NCBI GenBank assembly: GCA_034926415.1
Contig: JAYFRC010000015.1
Coordinates: 1 to 57,142 of the forward strand
Origin: JAYFRC01 sp034926415
GTDB lineage: Bacteria; Bacillota; Clostridia; Oscillospirales; Oscillospiraceae
Length of the DNA: 57,142 nt
Direction: 5' to 3'
Under the pieces are notes generated by a model, which worked only from the letters and a program-made list of their open reading frames with translations, was not told the origin of the DNA and made no database searches. Position numbers and translations under genes: made by a program. Shown in pieces: positions 25,101-32,600 of the stretch; position 1 is the first letter of the stretch; every line of letters starts with the position of its first letter.

Positions 25101-25145
25101 GCCGAAATGGCGCAGGTCCTGTATAACCTTCTAAGGAAATCGTAA
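22104..25145 (+). CDS. SLH-domain surface protein with Gly-rich beta repeats
   Basis: A 1013-residue exported protein. It starts with GTG at 22104, eight bases after GGAGG, giving a normal signal peptide (MRRKILSVLLSAALVLSLFS, cut near TAWA). The frame is open to an ATG at 22029, but this extension precedes the signal peptide and is unlikely. Residues about 30-560 hold two related halves of Gly/Thr-rich beta repeats (VTGDTSVVMTGGDV-like units). An InlB-like repeat lies at 568-645 (SGYTFDGWSSSSG), then a beta domain at 655-830, then three SLH domains at 831-1011. It probably forms part of the surface layer. Confidence 0.85.
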   Translation: MRRKILSVLLSAALVLSLFSALPVTAWADLPEPTMNEGQIYANGVALILADGTTQGNTVVYIDADRDGEIDAGESIWAPGGAYTDQTAQGNDLSTVIVYGGSYQAAVSGDTKITMLGGAVGSIGGGGSGIGNSVTGNISVDIRGGTVSGAVTGDTVYENVILSSVSVNISGGAVGGSVKMTEGNTTILTRSLTVSGSAAIGAGATDGIRINVGSVTDGVDSFVIDGGLTGADGSVHVLLPAFFGLLETATVATGAASGDLAKIRLAGIGADGKFACLDGTDVKAAPLPIINTTSHRIYAYGAPLLIASGSGESTTTVYVDADGDGEKDSSEKSLSEWGVSNAPADNADLSDWLVYGAYSDAFTGDTRLTMTGGTVSTLCGGGDASVTGNTAVTIHGGTVISGVYGGVYGGISIGSVTGDTSVVMTGGDVNTLYSGGGCDIYGISVSGTASASITGGTVRQNINKSVGGNVDGSRLTVGGGAVIGEDDSYGIILTASVSDIAFFDFLIAPDLTQDASIHVWLPYGFGASSNRIIATGAVSGDLAAIELAGPGAAGKGIYLDGTDIKVGTAYSVTLEGGGTGATGGGNHVAGTAVAINAGTRSGYTFDGWSSSSGVAFANASSASTTFNMPGNAVSITASWSAASSGGEPSGGTGNKTESVRIVSADGSTTATGTMTSSDNGLRVNIPSGQVDRLAGSGQSVRLETDVVTVGFDAAAMAHIDSAAGANAVVLEIALVDAKTLSEADRDLVGGRPVYDFSLTAGSAAISDFGGGTASIGIPYTLAAGEDLDAIVVYYVSDAGTLETVRGRYNAVTGMVEFKTNHFSKYAVGYNKVAFSDVSVGSWSENAVTFIAARGIASGTGNGAFSPDAALTRGQFIVMLMRSYGIGADANPTDNFTDAGKTYYTNYLAAAKRLGISNGMGGNRFEPGSEITRQDMFTMLYRALDVLGEYPEATVTRATDDFEDAGQISDYAEAAMNTLVGAGIISGSGGKLNPAGSTTRAEMAQVLYNLLRKS

Positions 25146-25233
25146 AGCAGCTTCGCTGCAAATTATGATTGCCGTAAGAGCATTGATTTTACCGTTTGTT
25201 TGAAAAAAGGCCATAAGAATGCCCGCGCCATAG

Positions 25234-25269
25234 AAAAGACCGCCGACGAAAGTCGGCGGTCTTTTGTTT
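25234..25269 (+). terminator. Terminator of the second SLH gene
   Basis: aaaagaccgccga pairs perfectly with tcggcggtctttt around a six-base loop, followed by gtttt. Confidence 0.85.
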
Positions 25270-25351
25270 TGCCTGTATTCATGCGGCCTTGAAAGCTCTT
25301 GAAACATCAAAAGAGCCTGTAATTACAATGCGTTCGTTGCTTCAAAACACT

Positions 25352-26476
25352 CTAGTGTCTCCCGGTAATTTTATCTTTGTACATCAGCTGGTCAGTGGTT
25401 CGAACCAGCTCCTCAACTTCATATTCTACAGAGTGATCCACATACAGATGACCATAACTCAAACTAATCGAATAAGACTTATTGGAACAATATTCCAGCA
25501 GCGCCTGATCGACTCTTTTTGTATAAGAATACCCAATATCATCTGCAGATTCAAGTATGACAAAAAATTCGTCTCCTCCAAATCGGCATACAAAGTCCTC
25601 AAAATTTGCACTGGAGAGAAGTATTCTTGAAACATCCTTCAGAACTTTATCTCCGACGGTGTGACCATAAATATCATTTATTTTTTTAAAATCGTTCACG
25701 TCAATCATAACGGCAGTGAACGGTTCCCGTGCTTTTAATTTGTACTGAAGCCGGCTTTCCATCTGTGCACGCGAGTTCAGCAGTGTCAGCGGATCTTTTA
25801 ACAGCTCATTCCTTTCCATAAGAAGAAAACTGATGAATATAGCAAGCGTATAAGCCGGAATACTTAATGATAATCCGTAAAACAGCATTTGAAGAACGAC
25901 CCCTGCGACAGGCAGCAAAGTCAGTGTCAAAATAACCTGTGTAATCCGTCCTGTGATCATCTGTTTGTTGCGGAAAAAACCTATGACGATTATTGCTGCA
26001 AACAGGAAAGTAAATCCATTCCCTATATAGGTCGCGATCCCCCGATGATACACATTTGCAGAGTCGATGCTGAAAAGAAACCCGTCAAAAAATATGTTGC
26101 AAATCACAAAGACGATATTGAGATATACCGGAGTAAGATAGAGGAAAAATTTCTTTCTGTTCTTCTCCTTGGAAAAATATATTATATAATCAAGATAGCG
26201 AAGACCGCATGCTGCGGGCAGGATATTGAAAGAGAAAAAAAGAACGTTGCTCAAATAATTAAAAGGTATCAGGGACTCATTGCCGGGAACGGCAATTATC
26301 CAGCCCAGCGCTTCAAATACGGCCACTAATATTGTGGATAAAATAAACCACCTAAAAAGTTTTGTCGAGTGACTCTGGCGGGCTTTTTGTGTACATAGAA
26401 ATACATATATAGTCGCATTGATGAGAATGCTGAATATCAACAGGTTGCTATATTCGATATTGTTTATGTAAAACAT
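25352..26476 (-). CDS. Seven-helix membrane diguanylate cyclase (GGDEF)
   Basis: A 374-residue protein with about seven transmembrane helices in residues 1-215 and a GGDEF domain in 220-374. The active site RFGGDEFFV is complete, so cyclase activity is expected. The position of the inhibitory RxxD site reads NFED, so product inhibition of the usual kind is unlikely, unlike the PAS-GGDEF protein at 18818. AGGTG precedes the ATG. The N-terminal part has no recognised ligand domain and may sense a membrane or extracellular signal. Confidence 0.88.
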   Translation of the reverse strand: MFYINNIEYSNLLIFSILINATIYVFLCTQKARQSHSTKLFRWFILSTILVAVFEALGWIIAVPGNESLIPFNYLSNVLFFSFNILPAACGLRYLDYIIYFSKEKNRKKFFLYLTPVYLNIVFVICNIFFDGFLFSIDSANVYHRGIATYIGNGFTFLFAAIIVIGFFRNKQMITGRITQVILTLTLLPVAGVVLQMLFYGLSLSIPAYTLAIFISFLLMERNELLKDPLTLLNSRAQMESRLQYKLKAREPFTAVMIDVNDFKKINDIYGHTVGDKVLKDVSRILLSSANFEDFVCRFGGDEFFVILESADDIGYSYTKRVDQALLEYCSNKSYSISLSYGHLYVDHSVEYEVEELVRTTDQLMYKDKITGRH

Positions 26477-26644
26477 ATGAAATCACCTACCCGCCAGGCT
26501 GGCCCTGTTTAATATTTTCAAACATTTTATCACAGATGCAGAAGAAATGGTACAAAACCGGAATAAAACGCGTTGTAAAGTTTCGCTGTCATGATAACAA
26601 TTTTTTTGCAGCGTTACCGATATAACAAAAATCAGTGAAAACAA

Positions 26645-26676
26645 GAGGCCGCCGATAAAAATCGACGGCCTTTTTC
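26645..26676 (-). terminator. Terminator of the PNPOx-like gene
   Basis: aggccgccgat pairs with atcgacggcct (one mismatch or G-U) around aaaa, 26 bases after the stop codon of the minus-strand gene. Confidence 0.65.
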
Positions 26677-26701
26677 CCTGCCTGGCGCATAATTTTCCTG
26701 A

Positions 26702-27094
26702 TTAAAAATGAATTACTTCCGGCTCTGCTTCCATGGAATAAATAGTTGCAGTCGCGTCTTTCAAATAAAAGACGGTGCAATTCCCATCGCCTGCGTGATA
26801 GCGGTTGTTAAGAATGGGATAGGCATCCAGAAGGCTTTGGCTGGCTTCTACTCTATCATCCTCTACAACCGTCGCTTCTATGCGAATCCACTGCTCGTTT
26901 ACCATCCCGCAAATTTCCACCTTAGGATTGGTTTTCATCTGTTTATAGACCTTTTTTACTTTCCCGGTCTGAATATACAGCTTTCCCTCGAAAACATTTA
27001 CCGCCCCAAAAGGCCGCACTCTCGGTTGGTTTCCCTCCGCTGTGGCAAGATAAAAAGCTCCGCTCTTTTTCAAAAACTCATAAACCTTCTGCAT
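26702..27094 (-). CDS. Pyridoxamine 5'-phosphate oxidase-family (FMN-binding split barrel) protein
   Basis: A 130-residue protein of the PNPOx-like split-barrel family (FYLATAEGNQPRVRPFGAV, LYIQTGKVKKVYKQMKTNPK, EICGMVNEQWIRIEATVV). Such proteins bind FMN or F420-like cofactors and act as small reductases or oxidases; it is not a true PdxH. The ATG at 27094 is preferred because GGAGG lies eight bases upstream. A longer frame to 27154 exists without support. It is divergent from an HxlR regulator that probably controls it. Confidence 0.85.
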   Translation of the reverse strand: MQKVYEFLKKSGAFYLATAEGNQPRVRPFGAVNVFEGKLYIQTGKVKKVYKQMKTNPKVEICGMVNEQWIRIEATVVEDDRVEASQSLLDAYPILNNRYHAGDGNCTVFYLKDATATIYSMEAEPEVIHF

Positions 27095-27121
27095 AATACA
27101 ACCTCCATTTAATATTGACTT

Positions 27122-27157
27122 ATTATCTATTGTCTTATATACTTGGTCATACAATAG
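27122..27157. promoter_or_regulatory. Divergent promoter region with a palindromic operator candidate
   Basis: The inverted repeat ctattgt/acaatag (17-base spacing, 27127-27157) overlaps a minus-strand promoter, ATGACC (27150-27145) and GATAAT (27127-27122) with a 17-base spacer, for the PNPOx-like gene. It is a plausible binding site for the adjacent HxlR dimer. Confidence 0.5.
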
Positions 27158-27235
27158 AGAAACACATAATTAAATTTTATTCAAGTACTAATTTTTTTGA
27201 TAATAAGTATCAAATCAGATAGTTAGGAGAGAAAT

Positions 27236-27595
27236 ATGGGAACGGATTTATTCGGCATATGCCCATATGCCACTGCGCAAAAATTGCTGTCCGGCAAATG
27301 GACGCTGCTCATCTTATATCAATTAAGCATGCAAACGCTCCGGTTTGGTGAGCTTCAGCGCAAATTGCCTGATTTGACGCAGGCCACCCTTTCAAAACAG
27401 CTGCGTATCATGGAGGCGGAAAATCTTATCGTGAGGACGTCATATAACCAAATACCTCCGAAGGTCGAATATTCGCTCAGTGAACTTGGAAAACATTTTC
27501 AGCCGGTTTTAAAGGCAGTTGAGATCTGGGGCGAAGAATATATAAACTATCTGAAACAGCACGAAACTAAAACTGAACCCGGGGATTTAACTTGA
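27236..27595 (+). CDS. HxlR-family transcriptional regulator
   Basis: A 119-residue winged-helix protein of the HxlR type (CPYATAQKLLSGKWTLLILY, then LRFGELQRKL, LTQATLSKQLRIMEAENLIV). It has the N-terminal Cys (Cys9) that in some family members senses electrophiles or oxidants. AGGAG lies six bases before the ATG. It is divergent from a split-barrel oxidoreductase gene, the usual target arrangement for this family, so local redox-responsive control is likely. Confidence 0.92.
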   Translation: MGTDLFGICPYATAQKLLSGKWTLLILYQLSMQTLRFGELQRKLPDLTQATLSKQLRIMEAENLIVRTSYNQIPPKVEYSLSELGKHFQPVLKAVEIWGEEYINYLKQHETKTEPGDLT

Positions 27596-27615
27596 ATTCA
27601 TCTTATGGCGGCGAT

Positions 27616-27656
27616 AAAAACGTCCGGGACGAAATAATTCGTCCCGGACGTTTTTT
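27616..27656. terminator. Bidirectional terminator between hxlR-like and radical SAM genes
   Basis: An 18-bp perfect stem (aaaaacgtccgggacgaa with its complement) around an ataa loop, followed by tttttt. Confidence 0.9.
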
Positions 27657-27690
27657 ATTGTCATGCTTCGCGTTGGAATTTTCCGCTCCG

Positions 27691-29094
27691 TCAGTCCTTC
27701 GGCTCTTCCTCCGGAAACTTCTTCTGATAATCAGGATGGTTGGAAGCCCACAGCTTGTCGGCATATGGCGCCCAGTCCTGCGCGTAGCACTCGCACTTCC
27801 CGCACAGATGCTCGACCATCTCCGGCTCGGTCATATCGGTGCTCTTCGCGCCGGTGGCTTCGACCATGGCTTTGAGCTTCTCGGGATTTTCGAGCATCGG
27901 GCACGGCTGAAGCAGATTGCCGTTGAACGGCTGCCCCGCCTGATAGGCCTTGAACAGCGGCTGCTGCAGGCACTCAAGCAGGCTCTTTTCCTTTATGTTC
28001 GCGGACGAGTAATGGATGAAGACGCAGGGCTCCACATCGCCGTTTGGATTGATGTGGCAGTAAAACTTGCCGCCCGCGATGCATCCGGAAACGAACTCGC
28101 CGTCGTTCTGGAAATCAATGCAGAATATGGGCTTGCCGCCTTCATATCCGCGTATATCTCTCAGCCTATGATACATGTACTCGCGCTGTTCTGGATTAAG
28201 TAAAAGATCCATCGAAGCGTCCATTCCGACCGGCATATAGTGGAAGTACCAGCTGAAAACGACGCCCTTGGAAATCAGGAAATCATAGAACTCGTCGGAC
28301 GTGACGGCCTTGTAGTTCTGGCTCGTGTAGCATATCGACGTTCCGTAGACCAGGCCGTTCTTGCGAAGGAGGTCCATGGCGTTCATGACCTTTTGGAACG
28401 TTCCTTTTCCGCGTCTTGCGTCTGTCGCCTCCTCGTCTCCCTCGATTGAGAGCGAGAGGACGATATTCTTGGATTTCTTCATCTCATCGCAGAATTCCTG
28501 ATCGATAAGCGTGCCGTTGGTGTACATCATAAAGCCGCAGTCGCTGTGTTTCTGCGTCAGTCTGAAAACGTCCTTTTTGCGCACGGTCGGCTCGCCGCCT
28601 GTCAGCACGTAGGCATGGATTCCGAGCGCCTTGCCCTCGGTCACAATCTTGTCCATATCCTCAAAGCTCAGGTTAAGCTGACGGCTGTATTCCGCAGCCC
28701 AGCAGCCGGTGCAGTGCAGGTTGCATGCGGACGTGGGGTCAAACAGTATGACCCAGGGAATTCCGCAGCCGTATTTTTCAACAGATTTCCTCGTCTCGTG
28801 ATAGCCCGTGAATCCGCCCTCGAAGCCTATCGACATGAAGAGCCCGAGCAGATAGTCGTGGTCGACGCGGTCGAGAAGGTCATTGAAGAACCCCGTCCAT
28901 TTTCCGTCCTTGCTGAACGCAGTGCGGAGCCGGCCGTAGGCTTCGTCAGGCCATGCGTTTCCGAGGATCTTCTGCATCACGTTGATGACCTCTACATAGC
29001 CTTCCTTGCGGTTCTTAACGGCTTTTTTGCCGGCCGTGTTCAGAACCGCTTCGAATGCGGCGCGCTCCGCCGCGTGCGTTAACTTGTTTGCCAT
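27691..29094 (-). CDS. Radical SAM protein with Cys-rich C-terminal (SPASM-like) region
   Basis: A 467-residue enzyme with the 4Fe-4S motif CNLHCTGC (Cys124, Cys128, Cys131), the SAM-binding VLTGGEPTVRK and later radical-SAM barrel strands (VLSLSIEGDEE). C-terminal Cys (SGCIAGG at about residue 345, VEPCVF, LQPCPML, LCGKCECYAQDW) suggest one or two auxiliary Fe-S clusters. An N-terminal helical extension of about 110 residues is unusual. The substrate is unknown: no precursor peptide is adjacent, so a peptide-maturase role is not supported by context. It is transcribed alone from a promoter 400 bases upstream. Confidence 0.85.
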   Translation of the reverse strand: MANKLTHAAERAAFEAVLNTAGKKAVKNRKEGYVEVINVMQKILGNAWPDEAYGRLRTAFSKDGKWTGFFNDLLDRVDHDYLLGLFMSIGFEGGFTGYHETRKSVEKYGCGIPWVILFDPTSACNLHCTGCWAAEYSRQLNLSFEDMDKIVTEGKALGIHAYVLTGGEPTVRKKDVFRLTQKHSDCGFMMYTNGTLIDQEFCDEMKKSKNIVLSLSIEGDEEATDARRGKGTFQKVMNAMDLLRKNGLVYGTSICYTSQNYKAVTSDEFYDFLISKGVVFSWYFHYMPVGMDASMDLLLNPEQREYMYHRLRDIRGYEGGKPIFCIDFQNDGEFVSGCIAGGKFYCHINPNGDVEPCVFIHYSSANIKEKSLLECLQQPLFKAYQAGQPFNGNLLQPCPMLENPEKLKAMVEATGAKSTDMTEPEMVEHLCGKCECYAQDWAPYADKLWASNHPDYQKKFPEEEPKD

Positions 29095-29494
29095 ACTCTA
29101 TTCCCACCTTATAAAATAATCCGTTTTGGGATTGCGGATCGTTCTCAGAAGTCCTTACGACATTTATTCAAAACCGCCGTCACTCTGCGGTCTTATCCCA
29201 CCCGGATGGCAAATTCGCCGGCCCGATGGATCCGTTCTTCACTTTGAACGCAAATCACGAATAGAACACCCGTCCCATATTTATACTATCGAATAAGTGT
29301 ACCTGAATTGCATTGCCAATAGCAATTACAAAAACGCATATCCGTATAAATAGCGTCATAAAATCTGGTTACTTTCTTATATACTGTTTCTTTATCACTC
29401 TTATTCTCGCCGCAGCCGCTTTTCTGCAAAAATAAAAACCGGAGAGCCAGCGGATGTGAAGTCCCGTGTAGTGTATGTCCCGTAAAAAGCTGCT
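29095..29494 (-). promoter_or_regulatory. Long 5' leader of the radical SAM gene, unidentified
   Basis: About 400 untranslated bases separate the promoter from the start codon. Visible are hairpins such as ACCGC/GGCGGT followed by TTTTG, a GAACGGATC/GAACGATCC pair of segments, and a directly repeated ACGGGAC near the 5' end. I could not match it to a known riboswitch. Confidence 0.4.
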
Positions 29495-29500
29495 AGACTA

Positions 29501-29529
29501 AGTATAACCGATTTTCCTTAATTTGTAAA
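29501..29529 (-). promoter_or_regulatory. Promoter of the radical SAM transcript
   Basis: TTTACA (29529-29524) and TATACT (29506-29501) on the minus strand with a 17-base spacer. Confidence 0.7.
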
Positions 29530-29628
29530 GTGCGTCAAAATATGGGCCCCAAACCCTGTGAAGCGCAAAAGCGCTAAGGCTGGCCGTCCGAGAAGTTATT
29601 TCCTGTCCCATATGCATACTGCAAAACG

Positions 29629-29667
29629 AAAACGCCTCCGTCCGAAAACTCCGGGCGGAGGCGTTTT
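29629..29667 (-). terminator. Terminator of the large adhesin gene
   Basis: aaaacgcctccg pairs with cggaggcgtttt around a 15-base loop, about 30 bases after the adhesin stop codon on the minus strand. Confidence 0.8.
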
Positions 29668-29695
29668 TTGTTATTGCGTTCGCCTGTGTAACCTG

Positions 29696-32600
29696 TTATT
29701 TGTCGTCTTCCTTTTTGCGCTTTCTGCCGCCAAGATTCAGGGCGACGATTCCCGCGCCGGAAGCCAGAGCAAGAAGCAGCCACAGGTTGATGTTATCTCC
29801 GGTCTTGGGAGCCTCGGCAAGCGGGGTCTCTTCCTCGGGTATCTCAACAGGAGTACCTGTCTCCGTCCCTGTCTCTGTACCCGGGGTCGGGCCGAGAGGA
29901 GTGGGATTCTCGCCTATCTGCGTAAACTGGTATTCTACTGTGAACACATGCGGATTCGAGCTGGATGTTCCTGCAAGGCTTGCGCTTCTGTCAGCGCCGC
30001 CGACCAGATCGAAGGTATATCCGTCGCGCGATGCCGTTGAAGCGGCTGAGAAGGAATAAGCAGAACTTGCGGTGCTCATAACGCTTCCTGTTGTGGAGTC
30101 GCTGTAAATGGAAGCGCCGGTCGAATCATAGCCGTTGTAAACGTAGTCGATACGATAATAATAGGTGTCGTCGTTTGCGGGAGGATTAGAAATAACACTA
30201 TAGGTATTCGTGACGTTTATCTGTGCGGGAGTGTAGACTTCTGTCTGCGCGAGAGCGTAAAGGACATTGGCATCATTATAAGGATAGGCCGTGACGGTCG
30301 CGGGACCGTTGTTCGTCGTGCTTAGGTTGTAGCCGGTAACGCCCGCGTTGGACTCGGTAACGCTGTATTGGCCGGTCGGGATCTCATACAAACCCCAGAT
30401 GAACGGATTATCGGTGCTGCCGTTGCCGCCTTCGGCATCGCCCAGAGACATATTCAGCGGTTCGCCCTCATTGAAGTCTGACGGGCCGGTGACGGTGATC
30501 GTGAAGTTCTCATTAAGCGCGGCGAGCTGTGCTTCGCTCAGGCCGACAAAAGCCTTGGTTATGTTGAGGCCGCCGTCGTCACGTCTCCAGACCGCATAGA
30601 GTGTCTTGCTGCTGTTTGCAGAGGTCAGCGTCAGTGACTCAGCCGGATCAAAGTTCGGATCGGCGTAATTCGCGTCGTTGGTCTCGGCCCAGCCCAGGAA
30701 GGTGTAGCCGGTGCGGGTAAAGGTGTTTTCATCGATAGTGTAGGTCTTGCTTGTATCATAGACGTTCGAGAATCCCTCGGCGTCGCCGTAGCTCAGGTTG
30801 CCGTCCGCAAGAGCGCCGCCGTTGCCGTTATAGATGAGAGAGTAGCTGTATTTGGAATTCTCAGTCCAGAGGGCGTAGAGGTCATAGTGTCCGCTTGCGG
30901 TGAAGCTGATTGTGTTGCCCCAAGAATACGACGCGGTCGTAGCGTCTTTGCTGGTCGCCCAGCCGGAGAAGCTGTGGCCGGTACGAGTGATGTTGATGTG
31001 GTCGGCGGGGTCTACGTTGGAGTCGACGTTGATGGTATGTGTGCTATCGTAGGTACCCGAAAGGTTCTCGCCGTCATTTATTCCGGCGGCATCTGTATAC
31101 CCGTCATAATAAGTGACCGTATAGTCGTAGGTCGGGTCGTCGGAGGTATGGCTCCAGGTACCGGATATGGTCACGTCGTGCGCAGGCATCTTGCCCTCGG
31201 CCAGAGCCGGAGTGATCGTGGTCCAGCCGGAGAACGTGTAGATGGCGTGGTCGATCGTCTTGGTGCTGGTGCTGGTAACCGCATTGTCAACGTTGACCAG
31301 GTCTCCCGCGTAGTAGTCGTTGTCGTCGGTCGGGAGTGTCGGGAGGCCGGTCGCGCCTTCGGGCAGTCCGGACCAGCTGTAAGTCACGTGATATATCGGC
31401 TTCGCGGTATTCACAACAGTGAGGGTGTTGTTGCTGAGAAGATTATCGCTGTCGCCGGTCACTGCGCTGACAAGCCAGTTCCAGGCGTTATGGAAAAAGT
31501 TGTCGGATTCGGGGGGTACAACTGTGACAGCGCCCTTGTCAACGGTCACGGTCCAGGGTCCTGCGCCGTTGTAGTGTGCAGGAGTCGTTTCGGTAAGGGT
31601 AAAGTCGTAGCTGTCGTCCGTTCCGAGGTTTGCCTTGGGAATGGTAACGTCCGCATAGCCATCGGCGCTGCTTGTGTCGCCGCTCCAGACTTGTATATCG
31701 TTGCTGTCCGTCAGCGTGAAGGTCACGCCGCCGAGCGCGTTGGTCCCGTCGGTCTTATAAATTCTAAAAGAGGCGTCGCCGTAATCATCGCCGTTGATAT
31801 TCTTGACGTAGTAGACCTTGATTACGTTGTCGTCATTGGCGTCAGGGTTAGCGGTTATGGTCATCGCCGCTGCGGTATCCTCATCAGCGGTACCCCAATC
31901 TACACTGTCGAGCTTGTAGCCGATAGCGGTGCCTTTATCTATATAGCTGTTAACGGTAGCGCCCTCGACATCGGAACCTGTTGCATCGGTCTTGTCGTTG
32001 TCGATCGTTCCGTCGTAGTAGTACTCGATGCTGTAACCGTATTTGGGCGTATAGGTGTTGGTCAGAGTAATTGTCTGTCCCGCGTCGTCATAGGCGCCGT
32101 ATGCAAACTTTGACCAATCGCTATGGGCGCCGTATGTGATGGTCTTTGCGGCCGAGTTTATCGTCATACCGTCGATTGAAGCGGAAAGGCCGGAGACAAA
32201 CGTATCATTTTTGTTAAGGCCAAACGGGTTCGTCCCATTGGTATCATTGAATGCCTTGATGAACGCAGTCTTGTTCTCAGCGCTCAGTTCAGCGTAAGTC
32301 CAGACATAGGTTTTGCCGCCATCTTTCACAACGACGAACGCGCCGTCCCAGTCTGTGAACTCCAGCTTGTTGCCGCGGTTGACTATTTTGCAGCTGTTCA
32401 AAACGAGTGACTTTGGCGTGGTTTCCGTAGCCCCCTGCTCGTAATTGCCGGGAACGGTCTCGGTGACGGTATAGTCGCTGCCGTCGTTGGGAACGGTCCA
32501 CGTATGCGTCCAGCTGCCATCAGCGGTAAGATTGGCACTTTCGTAGTTGTTTCCGCCTTTCAAAAGCTGAACGGCGAGAGACGCCGGCTTGTTTGTGTCA

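Noticed and set aside
30887..32113. 408-codon plus-strand frame with Val/Gly-rich translation
   Set aside because: It is antisense to the repeat-rich adhesin; the composition is that of a complemented Asp/Thr-rich gene.
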